A DNA stretch of 64,000 bases from NCBI GenBank assembly GCA_903855995.1, contig CAIOAN010000008.1, forward strand, positions 186,001 through 250,000. Reading direction: 5' to 3'. The notes beneath the pieces are model-generated. The model did not search any database. It saw only the letters and a program-made list of their open reading frames with translations, and was not told the DNA's origin. This DNA comes from an uncultured Opitutia bacterium. GTDB lineage: Bacteria > Verrucomicrobiota > Verrucomicrobiia > Opitutales > UBA953. Positions 28,464-38,200 of the stretch are shown here, in pieces. Each line of letters opens with the position of its first letter. The stretch's first letter is position 1. A program made the translations under genes and the position numbers.

Positions 28464-29769
28464 ATCTGCCTACATACTTCATGACCGCCTTCACCATTCC
28501 ATCCCGGGCCGTCTGCGAATGGCTATGGCCGCTGGGGATGTCGTTATAGATCTCCTTGGGAATATTCAGCTGATTATAGGCCGCGTACACGCTGGTCGGC
28601 GGGCAGGTGCTGTCGATGAAGCCGACGGTGAAGAAACAGCCGGCCGCCTTGGTGCGGGTCGCGAAGTTCATACAGTCGATATAGCGGAAAGCCTCGACGA
28701 CGCTATTGTCCGGCTTGCCGTCGACCATGGGAACGATCTTGGGCCAGCCGGCGATGCGATTGACCAGCATGCCGCTGTGATCGCAACCGGCCGGCACGCC
28801 GGCCGCGAAATAGGTCACCCGGGAATCCAAGCCGGCCGCGGCGATGGCCTGATAGCCGCCCTGGCTCGAGCCGAAGACGATCACGCGCTTGCCATCCCAT
28901 TCAGGCTGGGCCGTGAGGACGTCGATGCCGCGGATAAGGCGTAACATCATTCCGGTGAAGTAAGCTTTCTCCCGGTCATTACGGAACTCGTAGCGATAAG
29001 GATTCATGGGGCCGGCATAGAGATCCGCATAAAACTGCTTGGGCTTACCGTTCGGCAGACCGTGCGCATTCATATCCATGGCGATGAAACCCTTACTCGC
29101 CCAGCTGGCCGAGCCACCAAGAGAGCTGTCGCTCACGCCGGCGCCATGCACGGTCAGGATAATCGGCAGGCTCTTAGGTCTGGCCCCAACAGGTTTGGAC
29201 ATGTAACCGGAAATCTGGAGGCCGAGCGCGGGCGCGGTGACGTCGAACGAATCGATGTCTTTGATGGGCGACTTGACGGAGACGAGCTTAGGCTCGAGCG
29301 GTACTGCGGCTAACTTCTTCTTCATGCCGTCCCAGAAAGCATCAAAGTCGTCGGGCACGGGCAGACTGCGCTTGATCTCAGTCGGGTCGATCGCCGCGCC
29401 GCCCAAACCAGTGATCGGGGCGACCTTAGCCTTAGCGTTGGCGCGATAAACGGCGCGCACTTGGATGAAGCCGGGTTCGTTCAACGAACCAGTGGCGATG
29501 GCCTTGCCGTCGACGAGTTCGCTCGTGCCCTTCTGGTCCGTGGCCAGTCCGTCCTTCAGGATGGACCATTCGACGAGGCCGGCGGCCGGCTTGCCGCTGT
29601 CGGTGACCGCGAGGTTAAAGACGACCTTCTCACCCTGATGGTAGATTGCATCCGCTCGCTCGGCCCGTGCCGCAATCTTGATCGGGGAATCCGGCACTGC
29701 CTTCTTGGCGGTCTGGGCGATGAGGGGCTGCCACAGCAGCGCCACGACGAGGGGTAACAGTCGGGTCAT
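28462..29769 (-). CDS. Acetyl xylan esterase / cephalosporin-C deacetylase family (AXE1-like) hydrolase
   Basis: DFDAFWDGMKKKLAAVPLEPKL, LTVHGAGVSD, VIVFGSSQGGYQAIAAAGLDSRVTYFAAGVPAGCD, VGFIDSTCPPTSVYAAYNQL; signal peptide at trimmed start 29769. Confidence 0.87.
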   Translation of the reverse strand: MTRLLPLVVALLWQPLIAQTAKKAVPDSPIKIAARAERADAIYHQGEKVVFNLAVTDSGKPAAGLVEWSILKDGLATDQKGTSELVDGKAIATGSLNEPGFIQVRAVYRANAKAKVAPITGLGGAAIDPTEIKRSLPVPDDFDAFWDGMKKKLAAVPLEPKLVSVKSPIKDIDSFDVTAPALGLQISGYMSKPVGARPKSLPIILTVHGAGVSDSSLGGSASWASKGFIAMDMNAHGLPNGKPKQFYADLYAGPMNPYRYEFRNDREKAYFTGMMLRLIRGIDVLTAQPEWDGKRVIVFGSSQGGYQAIAAAGLDSRVTYFAAGVPAGCDHSGMLVNRIAGWPKIVPMVDGKPDNSVVEAFRYIDCMNFATRTKAAGCFFTVGFIDSTCPPTSVYAAYNQLNIPKEIYNDIPSGHSHSQTARDGMVKAVMKYVGR

Positions 29770-29807
29770 ATGATTCCTATGACCAAGGCCCTCCCCTCCG
29801 TCAAACG

Positions 29808-29911
29808 TTCGCCGCAGGGCGAACCAAGGTAGGGGCACGATTAATCGTGCACTCCTTATTCGGAGGGCGCGGCGAAGCCACGCCCCTACCCTCGGCCGCC
29901 CTGCGGCGGCC
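29808..29911. repeat. Composite palindromic (REP/BIME- or MITE-like) intergenic element
   Basis: TTCGCC-GCAG-GGCGAA; GGTAGGGGC...GCCCCTACC terminal inverted repeat; perfect 16-bp palindrome GCACGATTAATCGTGC (29835-29850); GGGCGCGGC-GAA-GCCACGCCC; GGCCGC-CCTGCG-GCGGCC. Confidence 0.8.
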
Positions 29912-29952
29912 ATATCACGAACCATGCCAGCAGTCCCCCATCGGCCTTCCCC

Positions 29953-29980
29953 ATACTCGATACTCCATACTCAATACTCT
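29953..29980. repeat. (ATACTCN)4 heptamer array
   Basis: ATACTCG ATACTCC ATACTCA ATACTCT. Confidence 0.93.
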
Positions 29981-30010
29981 ATTCCATCCTTCACCTTTGC
30001 ACGCTCCCCC

Positions 30011-30038
30011 ATACTCAATACTCCATACTCGATACTCC
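30011..30038. repeat. (ATACTCN)4 heptamer array
   Basis: ATACTCA ATACTCC ATACTCG ATACTCC, ending 2 nt before ATG 30041. Confidence 0.93.
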
Positions 30039-30040
30039 CG

Positions 30041-31258
30041 ATGAAGCCCCTCGCCCTCCTCGCCCCCCTCACCCTCCTCGCCGTCTCCGCCTTAGCCGCC
30101 GACTACTTCCCGCCCTCCGACGCTCAAGGCGGCTGGCGCACGCCGAAGGACAAGGCGGAAGCCCGCGCTCTCGCCGGCATCGACCTGGATCGCCTCGAAC
30201 AGGCCTACCACGCGACGGAACGATCCAACACGGAGAACGGCGGTCTGGTCGTCATCTCCAAAGGCTACCTGGTGCTGGAGAAATATTTCGGCAAGGCCCA
30301 CCGTAACGCCAACCCAGACATGGCTTCCACGGGCAAAGCCTTTACGAGCATCTCCTGCGGCGTGATGCTGCATGAGTTTAAGTCGAAACTCCCCGACGGT
30401 CTCGACACGAAAGTCTTCACGAAGGAATTCCTGCCTGAGGCCTTTCCGCTCCGCGATCCGCGGGAAGCCGATATCCGCCTGGGCCACCTGCTCTGCATGA
30501 CCTCTGGCCATAACGGCGAAGGCGCCACCCCTTCCGCAGTCGTCCGTGGAACGGCGCAACCGCTGAAACAGTCGAAAGGCCAGGACATCCATGACGTCGA
30601 CGGCTCCTCGCTCCGCGTACCGCTCTGGACCGCGCCGGGCGAAGGCTACTCCTATTCCTCTCCCGCCCCGCACATCGCCTCGATGGTCCTGCGACGCGTG
30701 ACGGGCAAGGAACTGCCAGCCTACATCGACGAGAAATTCGGCAAGCCGATGGGCTGGGGCCCTTGGGGCTATTGCCTCTACCGCGGCGACGTGACGATGG
30801 CCCACGCCAACGGCGCCGGTTCCATCGCCCTGCGTGCCACCGACGCCGCCCGCTTCGGCTACTGCCTCGCCCAAGGCGGGCGCTGGAAGGACCAGCAGCT
30901 CATCCCGGCCGACTACATCAAGCTCTGCCAGCAGGCCCTGCCCTATAATCCGCACTTCCCCTTCAGCCTGCAGTTCGAACACAACCAGGCCGGCCAGATC
31001 ATCGGCGCCCCCCGCGACGCCTTCTACAAGACCGGTGCCGGCGGCTTCTGCCTCTACATCGTGCCTTCGCTCGATCTGGTGATCTACAAGATGGGCGGCA
31101 AGGACGGCCAGTGGAACCCCGACCTCACGCGCATCCCGCAGCCGGCCGACAACTTCGGTACGCACACGAACCCTCCGACGCCTCCGAAGAACGGCTCCTA
31201 CGAGACCTACAGCATCCCGCGCATCCTCGAGATGGTCTGCGAAGCGACGGTCCGCTAA
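30041..31258 (+). CDS. Serine hydrolase, beta-lactamase/class C-like family
   Basis: Signal peptide MKPLALLAPLTLLAVSALA; MASTGKAFTSISCGVML (SxxK), GYSYSSPAPHIASMVLRRVTGKELPAYIDEKFGKPMG; start trimmed from 29924. Confidence 0.85.
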   Translation: MKPLALLAPLTLLAVSALAADYFPPSDAQGGWRTPKDKAEARALAGIDLDRLEQAYHATERSNTENGGLVVISKGYLVLEKYFGKAHRNANPDMASTGKAFTSISCGVMLHEFKSKLPDGLDTKVFTKEFLPEAFPLRDPREADIRLGHLLCMTSGHNGEGATPSAVVRGTAQPLKQSKGQDIHDVDGSSLRVPLWTAPGEGYSYSSPAPHIASMVLRRVTGKELPAYIDEKFGKPMGWGPWGYCLYRGDVTMAHANGAGSIALRATDAARFGYCLAQGGRWKDQQLIPADYIKLCQQALPYNPHFPFSLQFEHNQAGQIIGAPRDAFYKTGAGGFCLYIVPSLDLVIYKMGGKDGQWNPDLTRIPQPADNFGTHTNPPTPPKNGSYETYSIPRILEMVCEATVR

Positions 31259-31261
31259 GCG

Positions 31262-32410
31262 TCAGCGCAGCGGATGCTGGCGGTCGACAAGCGGGAGCGT
31301 GACTTTCTTGCCACCGGCGGCGAACGACGCAAAGACACCCATGGTCAGCTCAACGGTCTCGCGACCGGCTTCGGGGCCGCAGAGAGGGTCGCGCTTTTCC
31401 GCAATGGCGGCCAAGAGGTCGCGCACGGCACCAGAGTGACCGGCGTTGACGAGCTTAATGTCCTTGATGGGCTCCGGCTTCCCGATGCCTGCCGTGGTAA
31501 TCGGGAACTTGGTTCCGTCGCGCTCGAGGATCGCCAGAGGCTCCTCGTCGACCTGCAGGGATATGACGCCCTTGGTGCCGATCAGGCGGGCGCCAAACGG
31601 CGTGCCGGTCGTCCAGGTGCCTTTCTTGGAATCGAAGTAAATCGGGATGCCGCTCTTGGTCTCATAGCGGGCATGGACTTCGTCCCCGACAATCAGGCCG
31701 ACGCCTTCGTCGCCCGGATGGATGTCGGACTTGGTCGCCGGACGGCCTTCGACGAGGATCGTGGCCTCGCACGAGGTAGCCGATCCAGTGAAGAGAGTCG
31801 CGAGGTTGAAGCCGTGGCCACCGAGTACCCATAGGTCGAGACCGCCGCCACGTTGGTCCTGTTTGCCGCGCACACGCACTTCCCTGAGTTCGCCGATTTC
31901 GCCCGCAGCGACGAGCTGCTTCACGTTCGCAAGCACGGGGTGGTAACGGTTGCGATGGGCGATCGCCAGACGCACGCCTTTTTCAGCGCAGAGCTTCACG
32001 ATCTCGTCGGCTTCGGCCAAGGTACGCACGAACGGCTTTTCGATATAGATACCCTTCACGCCCGCCTCGATGGCAGAGACAATCATATCGCGATGCTCAT
32101 GGATATGCCGGGCGCAGATCGCCGCGATGTCGGGCTTGGCCTCGTCTAACATGGTACGGTAATCGGCAAAGGCCTTCACGCCACCGAGCTTCTTGGCTTC
32201 GATTGCAAGCCCCTTGGCATCCGCATCGGCGACGGCGATGATCTTCGTCTGAGGGATCTTGAGCCAGACGGCGTCCTCGCCATGCCCGTAGTTACCTTGG
32301 CCGGTGTGGCCGATGACACCGACGGTCAGCGGACGCTCGGCGTTCTGGGCACGCAGCAGCACGGCAGATAAGGCCAACGCCGAAGCGCTGAGGAAATCGC
32401 GACGTTTCAT
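31262..32410 (-). CDS. Gfo/Idh/MocA family oxidoreductase, Tat signal
   Basis: MKRRDFLSASALALSAVLL Tat-type signal; VGVIGHTGQGNYG; YIEKPFVRTLAEADEIVKLC; AIAHRNRYHP. Confidence 0.9.
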   Translation of the reverse strand: MKRRDFLSASALALSAVLLRAQNAERPLTVGVIGHTGQGNYGHGEDAVWLKIPQTKIIAVADADAKGLAIEAKKLGGVKAFADYRTMLDEAKPDIAAICARHIHEHRDMIVSAIEAGVKGIYIEKPFVRTLAEADEIVKLCAEKGVRLAIAHRNRYHPVLANVKQLVAAGEIGELREVRVRGKQDQRGGGLDLWVLGGHGFNLATLFTGSATSCEATILVEGRPATKSDIHPGDEGVGLIVGDEVHARYETKSGIPIYFDSKKGTWTTGTPFGARLIGTKGVISLQVDEEPLAILERDGTKFPITTAGIGKPEPIKDIKLVNAGHSGAVRDLLAAIAEKRDPLCGPEAGRETVELTMGVFASFAAGGKKVTLPLVDRQHPLR

Positions 32411-32489
32411 GGGGGTGACCGATACCTGTCGTTTATCATTAATCTAGCAACCTGATAAGGCCAACGATGTCCTAGAGTGACCACCAGTC

Positions 32490-35027
32490 ATGCGCCTGTT
32501 CCTCCCCTTCTTCGCCGCCTTGGCGATGGCCGCTGACCCGGTGAAAGCCCCGATCGTCCCGACCGACCTTCCACCGGAGCTCCAAATCCTCCAACCCGGC
32601 GTCAAATTAACCCTGCTCGTCGAGCACCCCGATATCGCCACACCGACGGGCATCGACGTCGATGCACAAGGCAACCTGTGGACGATCTCTTCCCACACCC
32701 ACTTCCGTCCTGCTGGATATGCTGGCCCTGTCCACGACGAGATCCTGGTCTTCGATAAGCACGGCAAGAACCGCCGTGTCTTCTACGCGAAGACGGACCA
32801 GACGATGAACCTGAAGTTAGGTAAAGACGGCTGGGTCTATCTTTCGCAACGCAACCGCATCCTGCGTATCAAAGACACAGATGGCGACGGCGTCGCAGAT
32901 AAGGAAGAAAACGTCGTCACGCTGGCAACCGTCACTGACTATCCCCATAACGGACTATCGGGCCTGGCTTGGGCACCTTCGGGTGACCTGGTCTTCTCTC
33001 TCGGCGAGAACTTCGGCAAGGATTGGATACTCGCCGGTCCCGACGGCTCCAAACTCAACGGCCGCGGTGAAGGCGGCGTCTTCACCTGTCAACCTGACGG
33101 CACCAAGCTCCGCCGCATCGCCAAGGGATTCTGGAATCCGTTCGGAATCATGATGCGTTCCAATGGCGAAATCTTCGCGGTGGACAACGACCCGGGCAGC
33201 CGCCCGCCTTGCCGACTACTCCGCGTCCACGAAGGCGCCGACTACGGCTTCCAATGGGTCTACGGTCCCGAACCGATTCACCCCTTCGTCGCCTGGAACG
33301 GCGAACTACGTGGTACGCTCGGCATGATCCACCCTTCCGGCGAAGGCCCCTGCTCCATCGTCGAACTCGGCGGCGGCGTGCTCATTCCCTCCTGGAGCAA
33401 TCACTGCGTGGAATACTACCCGCTCACGCGCGCTGGCGCCGATTACACGGCGAAGCAGATTCCTCTCGTCCGTGGCGGCGAATACCTCCGCCCGACCTGC
33501 CTCGCCGCCGGCCCCGATGGCGCCTTCTATTTCAACGACTGGGTCTGGAGCTCCTACCCAATCCACGGCAAGGGCCGCCTCTGGAAAATGGAAATCGACC
33601 GGAGCAAGGCCACCTGGCTGAAACCCTCGGCCGATGCCCCTAACGCAAAGTCGCTCCTCGCCGACGTCCTTCGCTCGGGCGCCAAGTCCCTGCCCGCCCC
33701 CGAACTGCTCTCCCTTGCCCGCGGTACGGATCACGTGCTGGCCGATTCCGCCCTCGCCGCCATCGCCCGCGATTGGACGAAACGCACTCCAGCCGAACTC
33801 CACACACTCCCGACAGCCGATCGCCTCTGGACGCTGGTCGCCCTCCGCCGCCTCGATCTCGCCGATGACCGCTGGCTCAAGGCCTGCCTCGAAGACGAGG
33901 ATGTCGAGCTCCGCTTCGAGTGCCTCCGCTGGATCGCCGACGGCGTCCTCAAGCAACATATGTCATACGTCGAGGCCACGCTTCGTCGCAAGGATGTCGA
34001 CTTCCGCGTCTTCGAAGCCGCCCTCGCCGCACGCAACACGCTCCTGGGCAAACCAGAAGCGGGCGTGACCGACGCCGAAATGCTCGCGGCCTACGTGAGC
34101 GATACGACGATTGCCCCACGCCTTCGCAGCTACGCGCTCCGTCTCATGCCGGAGACTTCGAAATTCCTGACGGTCCGGCTAATGCGTGAACTGATCGCGG
34201 TCGGCGATCCCGACCTGTCACGCGAGACCGTACGCAACGCCATCTCGCGACACTCCCCCGAATCACGGGCACTCCTGGCGCATGTGGCGGCAGACGAGAA
34301 AGCCGCCCCCAGCCTGCGCGGCGACGCCATCGCCGGGATGTCGGTCTCCGACCGCCCGGAACACCTGGTACTGCTCCGCAAACTGGCCGCCCACACCGAC
34401 CAGACGGTCCGCCATGAAGCCCTCCGTGCCCTGCGCTACTCCACTCTCGATGATGCCGATCGGCACCTGCTTGAAGACGTCCGTCGGAAGTACCCGGATT
34501 CTACCGACCTGATCGAGGTTCTGCTCGATGCCTCCAAACTCGCCATCGGTCGCCCCGCCTTCACCGACACGCAGGCATGGCTCCGTCGCCTGGACGCCAT
34601 CCCGGGACAACCCGACCCCGACGTCGCCCGCCGTCTGTTTACCCATCCGAAGCTCGCACTCTGCGCGACCTGTCATCGCCATGATGGCCGCGGTAACGTC
34701 GTCGGCCCCGACCTAACCTTGATTAGCCGCCAAGCTGATCGTGCCGGGATTCTCCAGTCGATCCTCGAACCGAGCCGCGAGGTCGCCCCACAATACTTCC
34801 CGACACAACTAGGCCTCGCCGACGGGTCGACGTTCGTCGGCATCCTGCTCCGTTCCTCCGAAGTCGAGACCTACCGCGATATCACGGGCAAGGAAAAGAC
34901 GTTCCGCAAGAAGGACATCCTCACCCACGAAGAGCTGCAGACGTCCCTGATGCCGCCTGGCCTGGCTTTGATGCTGACCGATGCGGAACTGCGCGACCTA
35001 CTCGCCCTGCTGACAGACAAGCACTGA
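32490..35027 (+). CDS. PVC-type heme-binding CxxCH protein (NHL/PQQ-like propeller, HEAT-like region, C-terminal cytochrome c)
   Basis: PTGIDVDAQGNLWTISSHTHFRP...; C-terminal CATCHRHDGRGNVVGPDLTLISRQADRAGILQSILEPSREVAPQY. Confidence 0.9.
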   Translation: MRLFLPFFAALAMAADPVKAPIVPTDLPPELQILQPGVKLTLLVEHPDIATPTGIDVDAQGNLWTISSHTHFRPAGYAGPVHDEILVFDKHGKNRRVFYAKTDQTMNLKLGKDGWVYLSQRNRILRIKDTDGDGVADKEENVVTLATVTDYPHNGLSGLAWAPSGDLVFSLGENFGKDWILAGPDGSKLNGRGEGGVFTCQPDGTKLRRIAKGFWNPFGIMMRSNGEIFAVDNDPGSRPPCRLLRVHEGADYGFQWVYGPEPIHPFVAWNGELRGTLGMIHPSGEGPCSIVELGGGVLIPSWSNHCVEYYPLTRAGADYTAKQIPLVRGGEYLRPTCLAAGPDGAFYFNDWVWSSYPIHGKGRLWKMEIDRSKATWLKPSADAPNAKSLLADVLRSGAKSLPAPELLSLARGTDHVLADSALAAIARDWTKRTPAELHTLPTADRLWTLVALRRLDLADDRWLKACLEDEDVELRFECLRWIADGVLKQHMSYVEATLRRKDVDFRVFEAALAARNTLLGKPEAGVTDAEMLAAYVSDTTIAPRLRSYALRLMPETSKFLTVRLMRELIAVGDPDLSRETVRNAISRHSPESRALLAHVAADEKAAPSLRGDAIAGMSVSDRPEHLVLLRKLAAHTDQTVRHEALRALRYSTLDDADRHLLEDVRRKYPDSTDLIEVLLDASKLAIGRPAFTDTQAWLRRLDAIPGQPDPDVARRLFTHPKLALCATCHRHDGRGNVVGPDLTLISRQADRAGILQSILEPSREVAPQYFPTQLGLADGSTFVGILLRSSEVETYRDITGKEKTFRKKDILTHEELQTSLMPPGLALMLTDAELRDLLALLTDKH

Positions 35028-35028
35028 G

Positions 35029-38000
35029 TTACTTGGCCGCTGAGCGAGGGTTCTTAAGGTAATAAAACTTTCCGTCCTCGGCGCCGCCGAGGAAATCCGG
35101 TACGCCATCGCCGTCGAAGTCGACGGTGGTCGGGCTGACGTCATGGCCTTCGATGTTCTGCTTCACCAGCGGGCCTTCGTCCCTAAATAGCCAGTTGCCA
35201 TCCTTGAAGCCGACCTGATGGAGGAAATTGGCGCTCGAAGAATTGACTAGGAAGTCGGCCTTACCGTCGCCATCCCAGTCGGTGACGCAGAGCTTACGTC
35301 GGCCGCTCTTGCCCGCAGTGCCCTTGCTGAGCTGCAGGGGCTTGCCGCTCTCGTCGCAGAAGGCCCGACGCGGCGATTTGAGCACGAGCTTACCGTCGAC
35401 CTTAGCCCGCTCGAAGAAAGCGAGGTAGCCCTCCTGATCCAGCATGACGAGATCCATGAGTCCGTCCTTGTTCCAGTCGACGGCGACGGGCGTCGTGCGC
35501 CACTGGGTAAGCAAGGCCTTGCCCTGCGGCTTCTTCCAACCCCAGGCGAGCGCCGGCTGCGGGCCATCCCACTCGACTTCGACCGGCTGAGCCGCGGCGA
35601 GCTTAGGCGACTGGCGCGTACCGACGTTCCGATACCAGACGACCTCGCCGAGAATGGAATTCACGAGGATGTCTGGGAGCCCGTCGCCATCCCAATCGGC
35701 GACACTCAAGGTCGTATAACCCCACTTGGCTTCCGCCGGACCCTGGATACTGCCGTTACCCCCAGCCATGATGCGCAGCGGCTTGCCATCGACGGTCAGG
35801 AGCTTAGGCGCGGCGAACTTGGGCTGGGCGACGCCGGGTCCGCTCAGGTTCTCGAAGAAGGCGATGTAACCGGCGGTGTTGCCGCAGAGGATGTCGATAT
35901 CGCCGTCGCCGTCCCAATCGAAACCGACAGGTGTGGCGAGGGCGCCGAACTTCATCTCATCAGCCTGTTGCTTGAAATACCTGGGCGGTAGGAATAGCGG
36001 CGTATGGTCGTCGGTAAACTTACCAGTGTTCTCGAGGAACGCGACGCGTCCGTCTTCGTCCCCGACAATCAGATCGAGTTTGCCGTCCTTATTCCAATCG
36101 AACGCCACTGGTGTGATCATCTCGAGGTCCATGGTCAAGGGACGCGGTGAGCCCGGCAGCTTCTTTGCCTCGAGGGTGGCTTTCCATCCTGCGGAACGGG
36201 CGTCCTTGGTCACACCAGGCGGTACGGTGAGGCGACGGCCGGCCGCATACTTGGGCTCGGTCCGCGTTCCGATGTTCTCGAAATAGGTGAAGCCGTCCAA
36301 GAACTCGCCGCAAATAAGGTCGAGATCGCCGTCGCCGTCAAAGTCCGCGAAATTCGGCGAGGGCCAGCCAAAGGTCTCAAGGTCCTTACCCGCGGCCTGC
36401 ACGCGCACAGGTGTCTGATACTTGGGCTTATCGTTGGTGCCTTCGTTGCGGATGAAATAGACGAAGCCGCGCAGGGGGCCCTTGGTCCACACGCCCTTGG
36501 CGTTGTAGGCATTGTCCCAGCCGTAATCCGTCCAATCCCCCGCGCCGACCACGATATCCGTCACCCCGTCGCCGTCGAAATCGACATACTTCCACATGTT
36601 CGCGCGGACCTTGTTCGGATGTACGTTCGCCGGGAGCGGCAGCTTCTTGCCGAACTCCAGGCCGGTCTGGGCGAAATCAGGATACTCGACGCCAGGCGAA
36701 AGCACGCGTGGCTTACCCTCCGCATCCCAGCTGAGCTCAATGTTCTGCAGGCCCTTGCTGATGCGCACGCCAGGCTTGAATACGGGCATGGCGTTCTTGG
36801 CGGTGTCCACACCGGACGAAAATATATAAACACCGTTCGACGGCTTGTCGGGGCAGTTGACGACAAGCTCGTATTTGCCGTCACCGTTGAGGTCCATGGG
36901 CAACGGCCAGGCCCAGAGGCCCACGCCAAGATCCACGACCAGCCCTGGGTTGTTATACTTGAGACGCTCGAGGCCACCGTTCTCGGCCTGTCCGGCCGGC
37001 GCCTTAGGCCACGCCACACCTTCCATGGGCCGGGCAACGAGTTTTGCCGGATCGATGACGGCGTGCTTCGCGAGCTTACGCTTCCAAGTATAGGTGACGT
37101 GTACGAGACCATCCGAGGATTGGATGATGGCGGGATAGCTGAACTCGGCCTTGGGCTCATCCTCGAGCACCAGCGCGGCTTCCCACACGATCCCGTCCTT
37201 GCTGATCGCAAGATTAAGTGGGCTGCGCCCCTTGGTAGTGTGATTGTAAATCAGGAGATGACGGCCGTCCTTCAAGGTCACGGCATCGGTGCCGGAATTA
37301 GGATTGGGCAGGTCAGTGAGGCCGACCTTCGACCAGGTCGACCCCTGGTCATTGGAAACAGTGCTAAAGACCTTGGCGTTCTTGGTGCGGCCGACCGACA
37401 TCAGTCTGCCGTCGCGTAACAAGAGAATGCTCGGCTGGATGGACGCCGGGCCGGTCGCCGGCTGTTCGACTGCGATCTTCTCCCAGGTGAGGCCATTATC
37501 ACGGCTCCGTTCAAAATGGATCTGCCACGATGGTCCGACTTTGAATCCTTCGGCGCTACTGCCCGATAGAATCGTTCCATCCTTTAGTTGCACGGGCTTG
37601 TTCTTGATGGGTCCGAGAATGCCATCCGGCAGACGACGGGCTTCGCCCCACGTCTTGCCGTTGTCGTCACTCAGCCGAAGCATGCCCCACCATTCGACAG
37701 GATTGGGGCCGACTTTGTAGTAAAGCTGCAGCGGGCCTTCCTTGGGCTGGAAGAGCACCGGATTCCAACAGGGGAATCGCTTGCCGTCTGGCTGAGTGCC
37801 TTCGGCGACCTTGACGGGTGCCGACCACTTGCGGTCCACCTGCCTAGCCGTCCAGATGGAGACGTCCGGCTTTCCCTCGGCCTCACCGGCGAACCAAGCG
37901 GCGACGAAGGCGCCATCCTTCGCCTCGACAATCGTCGTGGCATGGCAACTGGGCACAGGGTTCTTCTCGAAGATGAACTCGGAGCGGACCAAGCCCGGTT

Positions 38001-38052
38001 CGGCCGCGGCGACCGAGACGACGGTAAGCAAGGCGGCAAAGACGTGACGCAT
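35029..38052 (-). CDS. Sialidase-like exo-hydrolase with multiple FG-GAP/VCBS repeats
   Basis: N-terminal sialidase/BNR features (SDDNGKTWGEARRLPDG, SRDNGLTWEKIAVEQP, SNDQGSTWSKVGL); at least nine DxDGDG/DWNKDG-type motifs downstream. Confidence 0.88.
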   Translation of the reverse strand: MRHVFAALLTVVSVAAAEPGLVRSEFIFEKNPVPSCHATTIVEAKDGAFVAAWFAGEAEGKPDVSIWTARQVDRKWSAPVKVAEGTQPDGKRFPCWNPVLFQPKEGPLQLYYKVGPNPVEWWGMLRLSDDNGKTWGEARRLPDGILGPIKNKPVQLKDGTILSGSSAEGFKVGPSWQIHFERSRDNGLTWEKIAVEQPATGPASIQPSILLLRDGRLMSVGRTKNAKVFSTVSNDQGSTWSKVGLTDLPNPNSGTDAVTLKDGRHLLIYNHTTKGRSPLNLAISKDGIVWEAALVLEDEPKAEFSYPAIIQSSDGLVHVTYTWKRKLAKHAVIDPAKLVARPMEGVAWPKAPAGQAENGGLERLKYNNPGLVVDLGVGLWAWPLPMDLNGDGKYELVVNCPDKPSNGVYIFSSGVDTAKNAMPVFKPGVRISKGLQNIELSWDAEGKPRVLSPGVEYPDFAQTGLEFGKKLPLPANVHPNKVRANMWKYVDFDGDGVTDIVVGAGDWTDYGWDNAYNAKGVWTKGPLRGFVYFIRNEGTNDKPKYQTPVRVQAAGKDLETFGWPSPNFADFDGDGDLDLICGEFLDGFTYFENIGTRTEPKYAAGRRLTVPPGVTKDARSAGWKATLEAKKLPGSPRPLTMDLEMITPVAFDWNKDGKLDLIVGDEDGRVAFLENTGKFTDDHTPLFLPPRYFKQQADEMKFGALATPVGFDWDGDGDIDILCGNTAGYIAFFENLSGPGVAQPKFAAPKLLTVDGKPLRIMAGGNGSIQGPAEAKWGYTTLSVADWDGDGLPDILVNSILGEVVWYRNVGTRQSPKLAAAQPVEVEWDGPQPALAWGWKKPQGKALLTQWRTTPVAVDWNKDGLMDLVMLDQEGYLAFFERAKVDGKLVLKSPRRAFCDESGKPLQLSKGTAGKSGRRKLCVTDWDGDGKADFLVNSSSANFLHQVGFKDGNWLFRDEGPLVKQNIEGHDVSPTTVDFDGDGVPDFLGGAEDGKFYYLKNPRSAAK

Positions 38053-38200
38053 GGGGTTCAGACAGGTCTGCCTGCTGTGGGTTGCCTAAACAAGCCAACA
38101 TAAGTTCGCCCCGCTGAAATGAACGATAAGGTCCTTATAAATCGTACGTGAATTGCAGGTTGGCCTTCTATCCTTACGAGGAGCGTCTAGAAAATAAGTC

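Noticed and set aside
28409-30040. CRISPR array from spaced ATACTC arrays
   Set aside because: Units are contiguous 7-mers without regular spacers and no cas genes are present.
29924-30040. N-terminal extension of the serine hydrolase (MPAVPHRPSPYSILHTQYSI...)
   Set aside because: Extension is translated heptamer repeat; a clear signal peptide starts at ATG 30041.
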